A stretch of DNA of 15,139 bases from an uncultured Acidobacteriota bacterium (lineage in GTDB: Bacteria > Acidobacteriota > Thermoanaerobaculia > Gp7-AA8). Every line of letters starts with the position of its first letter. Positions within the stretch are counted from its first letter, which is position 1. Positions 1 to 6,330 of the stretch are shown one piece after another. The position numbers were made by a program, and so were the translations under genes. Where the stretch lies: assembly GCA_946887105.1 (NCBI GenBank), contig CAMPKJ010000103.1, positions 1 to 15,139 on the forward strand. Reading direction: 5' to 3'. The notes below the pieces were generated by a model that did not search any database, was not told where the DNA came from, and saw only the letters and a program-made list of their open reading frames with translations.

Positions 1-16
1 CCATAAGGCGCCTTTG

Positions 17-46
17 TTGACGGAACGCGTGTGCATCCTCTAGGTT
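17..46 (+). promoter_or_regulatory. Putative sigma-70 promoter for the IPTL-CTERM protein gene
   Basis: A -35-like TTGACG (17-22) is followed after 18 nt by a -10-like TAGGTT (41-46). Transcription would start near 53, which argues against the GTG at 31 and for the GTG at 64 as the start codon. Prediction by eye only. Confidence 0.4.
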
Positions 47-63
47 GTCGCGCGTTGTTGCGC

Positions 64-297
64 GTGCGTCTTTCTTTGAAGGCCGTCATTCCTGGCGTTC
101 TGGTGCTCGCGATCCTGGCTCCCTCATCCCACGCGGCGTATACGTCGACTCATGCCGGCACGACTGCAACCATGACCGGAAACTCCGTCGGTGTCGTCGG
201 CGACATCCCCTACTTCAGCCACAGCGGAGCCGCGCCCTCGACCGGCACGATCACGAGCGAAGACGCCGCGGTGCCCGTGCCGACGCTGTCGGAGTAG
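64..297 (+). CDS. Small secreted protein with IPTL-CTERM sorting signal truncated by an amber codon
   Basis: The frame begins at GTG 64 (another GTG lies at 31, but upstream of the likely transcription start). It gives a typical signal peptide: basic start MRLSLK, a hydrophobic stretch, then SSHAA before AYTS. The mature part is short (about 50 residues), Gly/Thr/Ser-rich and of unknown function. It ends in PVPTLSE followed by TAG. The IPTL-CTERM family has the consensus IPTLSEW, a hydrophobic helix and a basic tail, and is processed by an exosortase-like enzyme (XrtH type). Past the TAG the same frame reads ALICVALAMAAAALLKLR then TAA at 352-354: exactly the missing helix and basic tail. The amber codon therefore sits at the conserved Trp (TGG to TAG). 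As read, the protein would be secreted but not sorted. It is a one-base nonsense mutation, a sequence error, or a readthrough site. Confidence 0.62.
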   Translation: MRLSLKAVIPGVLVLAILAPSSHAAYTSTHAGTTATMTGNSVGVVGDIPYFSHSGAAPSTGTITSEDAAVPVPTLSE

Positions 298-354
298 GCG
301 CTGATTTGCGTCGCCCTTGCGATGGCGGCCGCGGCGCTGTTGAAGCTGCGATAA
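295..354 (+). other. In-frame amber codon plus orphaned IPTL-CTERM helix and basic tail
   Basis: TAG (295-297) replaces the family Trp codon. The following 18 sense codons encode a hydrophobic segment ending in LLKLR, then TAA. Preservation of helix and tail in the same frame shows the interruption is a single substitution and is either very recent or tolerated. Confidence 0.7.
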
Positions 355-370
355 AGGCGCCTGCAGGAGT

Positions 371-401
371 AGCCTTCTCCCGCCGCAGAGGGGAGAAGGC
401 T
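371..401. terminator. Perfect hairpin between convergent genes, bidirectional terminator candidate
   Basis: AGCCTTCTCCC (371-381) is exactly complementary to GGGAGAAGGCT (391-401), giving an 11-bp stem and 9-nt loop. It lies between the 3' end of the IPTL-CTERM gene and the 3' end of the minus-strand peptidase (417). There is no U-tract on either side, so intrinsic termination would be non-canonical. Confidence 0.6.
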
Positions 402-416
402 GGGCATTTGGCACGG

Positions 417-1541
417 CTACTTCTTCACGATTTCCAGCGCCTTTTCCGTCGCGTGCAGCAGCGCGCCCGCGCCGACCGGCGCGCCGGTGGCGTGCTTCAT
501 CCACTGATCGGGCGGCAGCGAGCCGTAGCGCGACATGCGCTCGAACTCGGCGCCGAGGTTGCCGGCTTTTTCGATCTGTTCCTCGATCTGGAAGGCGATC
601 AGGTGGCCGATCGGGTAGTTCGGCAGGTAGAGGAAGTTGTTGACCATGTGCGCGTAGACGCCGAGGAGCACGACGTCGCGTTTGTTGAAGACCGGCGCGT
701 AGTACTTGTTCCAGATGTCTTTCGAGATCTGCACGACCGCGTTTTTGAGCTGCTCCGGCGTGGCGTCGGGGTGGTCGTACATCCAGTGCCACATGGCCAT
801 GTCGACCAGCGCGACGCCGGCGATCTCGTACGTGCCCCAGAAGTCGTTCAGCGTCTGCAGTGCGCGTGATTCGGGCGTCGGGCTGGAGAGGCCGAGGAGC
901 TCGAGGTCTTTGGCCTGGAAGACGAACGCCAGCGCTTCGGTGAACGCGGTGTTCGGAACTCCCTGGAGCGTGTAGTAGTCGATGTCTTTCAGCGAGAAGA
1001 CCTGCTCGACGTTGTGCCCCATCTCGTGCACGGCGATGTTGAAGCCTTTGTAATCCATCCCCTCTTTGCCGACGCGCGTGCGCAGGCGCGGGTTGTCGCC
1101 GCGGCGGCCGGAGCCGAGGGCGTGACCGGAGCCGCGCGCGGGATCGACTTCGATGTTCGCGGCGAGGTAGTCGGCGCGCTCTTTCGTGAAGCCGAGCTTC
1201 ACGAGCAGGTTGGCCATGTCCTTCTTGTACGCCTCGGCGGTCGGATAGCGCTTGCGCGTGATCGCGTCGAGCTCCGCCTCGGTGTACGCGCCGCGCGGAC
1301 GGAAGCCGTTGTACCAGATGTCGAACGGCTCGAGCTTGCGCCCGAGGCGCTGCTCGATGAGCTTCGCCACGCGCGGCACGAGCGGCGAGGAAACGACTTC
1401 CTCGAGCATCGACTGCACGCGCGACTCGAGCATCTGACGCCCTTCTTCGAACGAGCGGCGGATGTGTGTCGGCGCGGTAGGGGAGTAGGGATCGACGAGC
1501 TTGACGGCGCGATAGGTGTCGAGAATGCGCGCATAGCGCAC
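417..1541 (-). CDS. Catalytic (C-terminal) part of a gluzincin zinc metallopeptidase, split by amber codon
   Basis: This half carries the zinc site: HEMGH (residues 489-493 of the joined protein, about 1014-1028) and the third-ligand candidate Glu in TEALAF (residue 519), 26 residues after the second His. That arrangement is typical of clan MA(E) peptidases such as M2 (ACE-like) and M3; the exact family is uncertain. A later segment, LPNYPIGHLIAFQ, resembles the substrate-side region that follows the zinc site in those families. The frame is open without a stop back to the TAG at 1596-1598, and beyond it continues into the signal-peptide-bearing half, so it is most simply the C-terminus of one 691-codon gene. 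A GTG at 1541 with GGAG 6 nt upstream could permit separate initiation, giving a catalytic half without a signal peptide. It ends in TAG. Confidence 0.72.
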   Translation of the reverse strand: MRYARILDTYRAVKLVDPYSPTAPTHIRRSFEEGRQMLESRVQSMLEEVVSSPLVPRVAKLIEQRLGRKLEPFDIWYNGFRPRGAYTEAELDAITRKRYPTAEAYKKDMANLLVKLGFTKERADYLAANIEVDPARGSGHALGSGRRGDNPRLRTRVGKEGMDYKGFNIAVHEMGHNVEQVFSLKDIDYYTLQGVPNTAFTEALAFVFQAKDLELLGLSSPTPESRALQTLNDFWGTYEIAGVALVDMAMWHWMYDHPDATPEQLKNAVVQISKDIWNKYYAPVFNKRDVVLLGVYAHMVNNFLYLPNYPIGHLIAFQIEEQIEKAGNLGAEFERMSRYGSLPPDQWMKHATGAPVGAGALLHATEKALEIVKK

Positions 1542-1595
1542 GTTCGGCTCCGGCGCGTTCGTGAATCTCGCGGGTGCCGCGCGGCCTTCGCCAGC

Positions 1596-1598
1596 CTA
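1596..1598 (-). other. In-frame amber codon interrupting the metallopeptidase gene
   Basis: Codon 299 of the frame starting at 2492 is TAG. Frame is identical on both sides, so this is a substitution and not a frameshift. Text before (VDWDPYTNDVKPAAVDDA) and after (FTNAPEPNVRYARILDTYRA) reads as continuous protein. CAG to TAG or TGG to TAG would each explain it by one transition. Confidence 0.75.
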
Positions 1599-2492
1599 CG
1601 CATCATCGACCGCGGCCGGCTTCACGTCATTCGTGTACGGATCCCAATCGACGTTCGGGTTGTCGACGACCACCGCCGGGATGGACTGATCGACGATCCG
1701 CTCCATGACCCGCTGGATCATGCGCTGCTTCGGCAATCGCGACGGCACATCCTCGGCGCTGTAGTTGGCCTTGATCTCGTCGCGCAGGTTCCAGTGCTCG
1801 AGCAGGCGCATCTTCGCGGGAAACAGGCGCGCGCCTTTGGTATCGACGAGGTGATGCATCCAGATGTTGTACGTGGCCACGTACTGCGACGCGTCCGCGG
1901 AGGCCTTGGCGATGGCGAGGTTGACCTCGGATGGGATGCGCTTCGAGAACACCAGGCCGAGGGCTGCTTCCGCCCACTGGCGGCGCGACCATTTTTCCCC
2001 TTCGGTGAGGCGCTGCTCGAGCGTCGTGATCGGGAAATTCAGCAGCACCACGAACGCCATCTTGTTCGCGAAGAAGTCGTCGTTGAGGTGTGCGGACGGC
2101 TCGTATCCGGCCAGGATCTCGTCGAAGGGGAGCACCGGCCCGATGTCGAGATCGGCCTGCCAGCGCAGGTCGCGCCCGATCTCGGCCATGTGTCCGTACG
2201 TCGACTCGAGCACGAACTGCATGCGGTTGAAGAGCGCGTCGAGCGCGGCCTGATCGCCCGCGAAATGCGTGCGGATCACGTCTTCATACGCGGCCTGATC
2301 GCCGTCTTCGGCGCGCCAGAAATCGGCGACCTGCTTCATGCCGCGCTGCAGGCGCGCGCGCTGTGCTTCTCCATACTTTGCGACGAGCTCCGTTTCGAGC
2401 TTCTGCATCGATTCGTTCATCCAGGTTGGGTGCTGCTGTGCGGATGCGGTCAGGGTGAGGGACAGCATCGCTGCGAGTAGAAATCGAGACAA
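1596..2492 (-). CDS. N-terminal part of the secreted gluzincin metallopeptidase, ends at an internal amber
   Basis: The start is TTG at 2492, chosen because AAAGGAG lies 7 nt upstream and because it gives a clean signal peptide (MSRFLLAAMLSLTLTASA, cleavage before QQHP). An internal ATG at 2468 is an alternative. The 298 residues are largely helical and charged, contain no zinc motif, and resemble the helical lid/N-domain that precedes HExxH in ACE-like and M3-like peptidases. The C-terminal half with HEMGH follows in the same frame after TAG. The gene starts 27 bp after the hrpB stop, so it may be co-transcribed with hrpB, although the functions (periplasmic proteolysis and RNA helicase) are unrelated. 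As read, this would produce an exported non-catalytic fragment. Confidence 0.68.
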   Translation of the reverse strand: MSRFLLAAMLSLTLTASAQQHPTWMNESMQKLETELVAKYGEAQRARLQRGMKQVADFWRAEDGDQAAYEDVIRTHFAGDQAALDALFNRMQFVLESTYGHMAEIGRDLRWQADLDIGPVLPFDEILAGYEPSAHLNDDFFANKMAFVVLLNFPITTLEQRLTEGEKWSRRQWAEAALGLVFSKRIPSEVNLAIAKASADASQYVATYNIWMHHLVDTKGARLFPAKMRLLEHWNLRDEIKANYSAEDVPSRLPKQRMIQRVMERIVDQSIPAVVVDNPNVDWDPYTNDVKPAAVDDA

Positions 2493-2499
2493 GGTGGGT

Positions 2500-2506
2500 C
2501 TCCTTT
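2500..2506 (-). promoter_or_regulatory. Strong ribosome binding site fixing the TTG start at 2492
   Basis: AAAGGAG on the minus strand with 7 nt to TTG. It is one of the few good Shine-Dalgarno sequences in the window and decides for TTG over the downstream ATG at 2468. Confidence 0.65.
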
Positions 2507-2519
2507 CGAAGTGCGCATT

Positions 2520-4619
2520 CTATTTCCGCTTCGTCCGGTGCGTGGCCTCCGCGGTCCACGGATCCTCCGGCCACGGGTGTTTCGGATAGCGCGCGCGCAA
2601 TTCCTTGCGCACTTCCTGATACGCGCCGTTCCAGAAACTGCGCAGGTCGCGCGTGACCTGCACGGGCCGTCCCGCGGGCGAGAGCAGCGCGAACGTGACC
2701 GGCGTCTGCTTCGGGCCGATGCGGGGCGTGTCGGCCAGGCCGAAGAGCTCCTGCAGCTTCACCGACGCGACGACGGAGCCGTCTTCCTGATATTGCAGCC
2801 GGGCGGTGCGCCCGCTGGGCAGATCGATGCGCTCGGGCGCGAGTTGATGAACGCGGCGCTCATCGCCGCCGGCGAATGCAATGCGCCGCACCAGCTCCGG
2901 GTCGACGTTCGCGCGCTTCCACTCCTCGGTGAGCCGGTGCGCTTCGAGCGGATCGGGCGCGACGTTGAACTCCTTGAGCAGCAGCGCGTCGTACCAGACT
3001 CGCTTCGTCGCGCGCACCTGTCCATTGTCTTTGATCGTGTGGACGACGTCTTCGTGCGTCGGCGTGAGCCATTCGCGCTCGATGACGCTGGCGATGCGCA
3101 CCAGCGCTTCGCTTCCTCCGCTGACGTCGAGTGCGACGAGGAACTCGCCGGCGTGCAGTCCACTTTCGCGCGTCAGCATCGCGCCGGTGCCGCTGGAGAG
3201 CAGCAAACGCAGCGATCCCGGCTCGCGGCGCATGGCTACACGATCGGGATACCCGGCCAGCAACGCGCGCCGTACGTCATTCTCAGGATGACGGCGGGCG
3301 AATCGCGCGAGCTCGCGCGCAGCGAAATCGAGACGCGGCGAGTCGGCCAGCGTGAGCGCGTCGCCGCTGCCGATGTTGCGCACGTCCTCGGACAGCAGCG
3401 CGCAGACGCGCACGGCGTTCTCGCCGCCATCGAGCAGCACGCGTGAAAGGCGAGGATGCAGCGGAATGCGTCGCAGATCGGCAGCAGTGCGCGCGTCGCT
3501 CACGCCGAGCCGGCGCAGCAACTCGAGCGCGGCATCGATGCGCGGTTCGGGCGGCGGCTCGAACCATTCGAACGTGCGCGGATCGCCGTCCCAGGCGAGG
3601 ATGTCGAGCACCGGCGACGCGAGATCGACGCGCCGCACTTCCGGCTCGCGCTGCGGGCGCAACAGCAGGCGCGCATCCCACAGACGCAACGCGCGTCCCG
3701 GCTCCGTGCGCCCGGCGCGGCCCGCGCGCTGATCGGCGGAATCGAGCGAGATCGCTTCGGTGACGAGGTGATCGACCGCCGTCTCCGGATCGAAGCGCAG
3801 CACTTTCTGCACGCCCGAGTCGATCACGTCGGTGACGCCTTCGACGGTGAGCGATGTCTCCGCGACGTTCGTGGCCAGGATGATCTTCCGCTCGCGCGAC
3901 GGCGCCAGCGCCAGCTCCTGTTGCTCGACCGGCAGCGATCCGTGCAGCGGAAGCGCGCCCGGAATCGCGCGGCGCACCTCTTCGATCTCGCGTGCGCCGG
4001 GGAGAAAGCAGAGGATGTGTCCGCGCGCGTCGCGGGCGACTTCGCGGATCGCGTCGACCATCGAGAGGCTCGCGTAGCGGATGTCGATCGGATGCGTGCG
4101 CGCGTGGACTTCGATGATCTTCGCGCCGAGGAACGCCGCCACGGGCGCGGCGTCCATGGTGGCCGACATCACGATCACGGCCAGATCGTCGCGCGAGTCG
4201 GCGGCCTGCTTCACCAGCGCGAGCGCGAGGTCGGCGTGCACGCTGCGCTCGTGGAACTCGTCGAGGATGACCACGTTGAAATCGCTCAGCAGCGGGTCGG
4301 ATTGCAGCCGCGCCGTGAGGATGCCTTCCGTGGCGACCAGCAGTTGCGTGCGCTCGGTGAAGCGGCGCTCGAAGCGGATCTGCCAACCGATCTCGTTGCC
4401 GATCGTCCAGCCGCGCTCTGCCGCGATGCGGCGGGCCAGCGCGCGCGCGGCCACGCGTCGCGGCTGCAGCAGGATCGTGCGGCCGAGTGAGGTCAGCGCG
4501 GGCGGGATGCGCGTGGTCTTGCCGGCGCCGGGCGGCGCCACGACGACCGCGCGCCGCTCGCTGCGCGCGAGATGGAGGATGTCATCGATGAGCCCGTCGA
4601 CCGGGAGCGGCGCTTGCAC
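2520..4619 (-). CDS. hrpB: HrpB-type ATP-dependent DEAH-box RNA helicase
   Basis: This is a DExH-box helicase of the HrpB group. Motifs in order: Walker A APPGAGKT (28-35), motif II DEFH (120-123) inside DEFHERS, motif III SATMD (152-156), motif V ATNVAETS (249-256), motif VI QRAGRAGRTEPG (297-308). The C-terminus has the HrpB signature TPVTFALLSPAGRPVQVTRD, then FWNGAYQEVRKELRARYPKHPWPEDP-type text. DEFH instead of DEAH is usual for HrpB. Its role is presumed ATP-driven RNA remodelling in the cytoplasm; the physiological substrate of HrpB is poorly known. At 699 residues it is shorter than proteobacterial HrpB (about 800), apparently in the middle region, but all helicase motifs are present. 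The start is GTG 4619, with CATAAT 11 nt upstream and no Shine-Dalgarno. It ends in TAG. Confidence 0.93.
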   Translation of the reverse strand: MQAPLPVDGLIDDILHLARSERRAVVVAPPGAGKTTRIPPALTSLGRTILLQPRRVAARALARRIAAERGWTIGNEIGWQIRFERRFTERTQLLVATEGILTARLQSDPLLSDFNVVILDEFHERSVHADLALALVKQAADSRDDLAVIVMSATMDAAPVAAFLGAKIIEVHARTHPIDIRYASLSMVDAIREVARDARGHILCFLPGAREIEEVRRAIPGALPLHGSLPVEQQELALAPSRERKIILATNVAETSLTVEGVTDVIDSGVQKVLRFDPETAVDHLVTEAISLDSADQRAGRAGRTEPGRALRLWDARLLLRPQREPEVRRVDLASPVLDILAWDGDPRTFEWFEPPPEPRIDAALELLRRLGVSDARTAADLRRIPLHPRLSRVLLDGGENAVRVCALLSEDVRNIGSGDALTLADSPRLDFAARELARFARRHPENDVRRALLAGYPDRVAMRREPGSLRLLLSSGTGAMLTRESGLHAGEFLVALDVSGGSEALVRIASVIEREWLTPTHEDVVHTIKDNGQVRATKRVWYDALLLKEFNVAPDPLEAHRLTEEWKRANVDPELVRRIAFAGGDERRVHQLAPERIDLPSGRTARLQYQEDGSVVASVKLQELFGLADTPRIGPKQTPVTFALLSPAGRPVQVTRDLRSFWNGAYQEVRKELRARYPKHPWPEDPWTAEATHRTKRK

Positions 4620-4630
4620 TGTCGAGCTGC

Positions 4631-4636
4631 ATTATG
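4631..4636 (-). promoter_or_regulatory. -10-like element of hrpB overlapping the start codon of the divergent gene
   Basis: CATAAT on the minus strand, one base from TATAAT, ends 11 nt before the hrpB GTG. It covers the ATG (4634-4636) of the divergent small gene, so hrpB transcription would begin at or just before its start codon and the two promoters must compete. No -35 is evident. Confidence 0.4.
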
Positions 4637-4879
4637 GCCACACGCAAGAACGACGACGACATCGACTACACCGCGGAAGGCGCCACCCCTCCGCGCGAGA
4701 AGGACGATCCCACCAACGCCGGCTACGACGAAGCCGCCCACTCCGGCCCGGGCCGCTACGGCGTGCCCGAGGGAGAAGGCGGCGTATTCGGCACGAGCGG
4801 CGGCGGGACATACGGCGGCGGCCTGCACGAAGTGGAGCGCCCCGCGATCGAGACGGAGAAGGGCGAGGACGAGGTCTAG
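4634..4879 (+). CDS. Small acidic, glycine-rich, probably disordered protein of unknown function
   Basis: This 81-residue protein starts MATRKNDDDIDYTAEGATPP and is strongly acidic at both ends (DDDID; ETEKGEDEV), with a Gly/Ser/Tyr-rich middle (GVFGTSGGGTYGGGL, about 49-64). It has no signal peptide, membrane segment, cysteine or recognisable domain, and composition suggests an intrinsically disordered cytoplasmic protein. Codon use is GC-rich and agrees with neighbouring genes, and the acidic reading frame is coherent to its TAG stop, which supports coding. The start lies 14 bp from the hrpB start on the other strand. It is upstream of, but separated by a promoter from, the GntR-slipin operon. 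I do not recognise a family. Confidence 0.62.
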   Translation: MATRKNDDDIDYTAEGATPPREKDDPTNAGYDEAAHSGPGRYGVPEGEGGVFGTSGGGTYGGGLHEVERPAIETEKGEDEV

Positions 4880-4903
4880 CAACTTCCTGTAGCGCTCGAT
4901 GCC

Positions 4904-4933
4904 TTGACAAAGCCCGTCCCACGGACCTATTGT
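4904..4933 (+). promoter_or_regulatory. Sigma-70 promoter of the GntR-slipin operon
   Basis: A perfect -35 TTGACA (4904-4909), 18-nt spacer, and -10-like TATTGT (4928-4933). Transcription would start around 4940, leaving a leader of only a few nucleotides before ATG 4945. This is the best -35/-10 pair in the window. Confidence 0.65.
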
Positions 4934-4952
4934 ACTAGTCAACTATGACAAT
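4929..4952. promoter_or_regulatory. 24-bp palindromic operator, likely GntR autoregulatory site
   Basis: Half-site ATTGTnnTAGT is followed, after two unpaired bases, by its exact mirror ACTAnnACAAT; 18 of 24 positions are symmetric. It overlaps the -10 element, the transcription start and the GntR start codon, so binding would block RNA polymerase. The dimer-type palindrome directly in front of a GntR/YtrA gene is the usual autorepression geometry. Confidence 0.6.
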
Positions 4953-5337
4953 GGTCTTCCGGCTCGACAGCTCGTCGGGCGTTCCGTTCTACCGGCAGAT
5001 CATCGATCAGGTCCTGCTCGCGGTCGCCGACGGGAGGCTCAAGGCCGGCACGCAATTGCCGACGGTTCGTCAGCTCGCGGTGGACCTCTCGGTGAACCTG
5101 AACACGGTCGCCAAGGCGTATCGCGAGATGGAGATCCGCGGGATCGTGCAGACGCAGCAGGGCACCGGCACGTTCATCGCGGCGCGGCAGGCGGCGAAGT
5201 CGCGGGAACGGCGCAAGGCGTTGCACGATCTGGTGGACCGGCTCATCGCAAATGGAGAGGCGCTGGGGATTCCGATGGAGGACCTCGTCGAAGCGCTGGT
5301 GGAACGGGCCGAACAAGCCCGAGGAAGGGAAGCATGA
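4945..5337 (+). CDS. GntR family (YtrA subfamily) transcriptional regulator
   Basis: The 130-residue protein has an N-terminal winged helix-turn-helix (about 13-79): PFYRQIIDQVLLAVADGRLKAG, then LPTVRQLAVDLSVNLNTVAKAY and the wing QQGTGTFI. That is the classic GntR pattern. The C-terminal part is only about 50 helical residues with no ligand-binding domain, which is the size and layout of the YtrA subfamily. YtrA regulators usually repress transporter operons and dimerise through this short tail. The start at ATG 4945 follows a strong promoter and lies inside a palindromic operator, so autorepression is likely. The stop overlaps the slipin start (ATGA at 5334-5337), which indicates translational coupling and makes the slipin the obvious regulated target. 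Confidence 0.92.
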   Translation: MTMVFRLDSSSGVPFYRQIIDQVLLAVADGRLKAGTQLPTVRQLAVDLSVNLNTVAKAYREMEIRGIVQTQQGTGTFIAARQAAKSRERRKALHDLVDRLIANGEALGIPMEDLVEALVERAEQARGREA

Positions 5338-6329
5338 TCGTTCCAGTGATGGCGGCAGCGAAGAAGAAGAGAGAAGCGCGGGAAGCGGCGTCTCCGGTGA
5401 ATCACAATCCGGTGGAGTCGAGCATCGACATGCGCGGCGGCGCGCGGCGTTACGTGAATCCGGTCAGCCTCGTGGCAGCGATCATGGTCTGGATCGCCGG
5501 GACCATCATCGCGGTGATCCTCGGCCAGACCAGCGATCTGCGCGCGACGATCGTGTTCCTCGTTTCGATGCTGCTCGCGGTGCTCGTGCTCTTCACGATC
5601 AAGATCGCCAACCAGTGGGAGAAAGCGGTGGTGCTGCGTTTCGGCAAGTTCCGCGCGATGCGCGGGCCGGGACTGTTCGCGATCATTCCGGTCGTCGACG
5701 ACGTCTCGCACCTCATCGACCAGCGCATGCGCGTCACCGACGTCAGCGCCGAGTCGGCGCTGACGCGCGACACGGTGCCGGTGGACGTCGACGCGATCGT
5801 GTTCTGGACGGTGTGGGATCCGCAGAAGGCGGTGCTGGAAGTGTCGGATTACTTCTACGCCATCGCGTTGTCGTCGCAGACCGCGTTGCGCGAGGCGATC
5901 GGCCGCGCCGAGCTGGCGGCGCTGATCACGGAGCGCGAGCACATCGGCGCCGAGCTGCGCCGCATCCTGGACGAGAAGACCAATCCGTGGGGCATCACCG
6001 TGCACTCGGTGGAGATCCGCGATGTGAAAATCCCGCAGGAACTGGAAGACGCGATGAGCCGCCAGGCGCAAGCCGAGCGCGAACGCCAGGCCCGCATCAT
6101 CCTCGGCACCGCCGAAACCGAGATCGCCGCCCGCTTCGTCGCCGCCGGCGCCGAATACGAAAATCGCCCCGTGGCCCTGCACCTCCGCGCCATGAACATG
6201 CTCTACGAGGCGATCAAGGAGAAAGGCTCGATGGTGATCGTGCCGTCGAGCGCGGTGGAGACGATGGGGTTGGGTGGGCTCAGCGGCTTGACGGCGCTGG
6301 GTGGGGGAGCGGTGACGCCGCGCGAGTAG
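5334..6329 (+). CDS. Slipin/stomatin-like SPFH (band 7) membrane protein
   Basis: The 331-residue protein has a basic cytoplasmic N-terminus (AKKKREARE), two hydrophobic segments (about 42-63 and 70-90), then an SPFH/band-7 domain starting at NQWEKAVVLRFGKFRAMRGPGLFAIIP (93-119) with the family text RMRVTDVSAESALTRDTVPVDVDAIVFWTV. A helical, charged stretch (about 235-290, QAQAERERQARIILGTAE) is the coiled coil through which stomatins oligomerise. The C-terminus is Gly-rich. Slipins form membrane-microdomain scaffolds and often pair with an NfeD protein; no NfeD is adjacent here. Instead the gene overlaps a GntR regulator by 4 nt. A purine-rich GAGGAAGGGA lies 3 nt upstream of ATG 5334; a second ATG at 5349 is possible. 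It ends one base from the convergent hemQ-like gene. Confidence 0.92.
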   Translation: MIVPVMAAAKKKREAREAASPVNHNPVESSIDMRGGARRYVNPVSLVAAIMVWIAGTIIAVILGQTSDLRATIVFLVSMLLAVLVLFTIKIANQWEKAVVLRFGKFRAMRGPGLFAIIPVVDDVSHLIDQRMRVTDVSAESALTRDTVPVDVDAIVFWTVWDPQKAVLEVSDYFYAIALSSQTALREAIGRAELAALITEREHIGAELRRILDEKTNPWGITVHSVEIRDVKIPQELEDAMSRQAQAERERQARIILGTAETEIAARFVAAGAEYENRPVALHLRAMNMLYEAIKEKGSMVIVPSSAVETMGLGGLSGLTALGGGAVTPRE

Positions 6330-6330
6330 T

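Noticed and set aside
417..2492. Frameshift as cause of the split peptidase
   Set aside because: Both halves are in the same frame (start 2492, stop codon at 1598 and GTG 1541 are congruent); only a TAG separates them.
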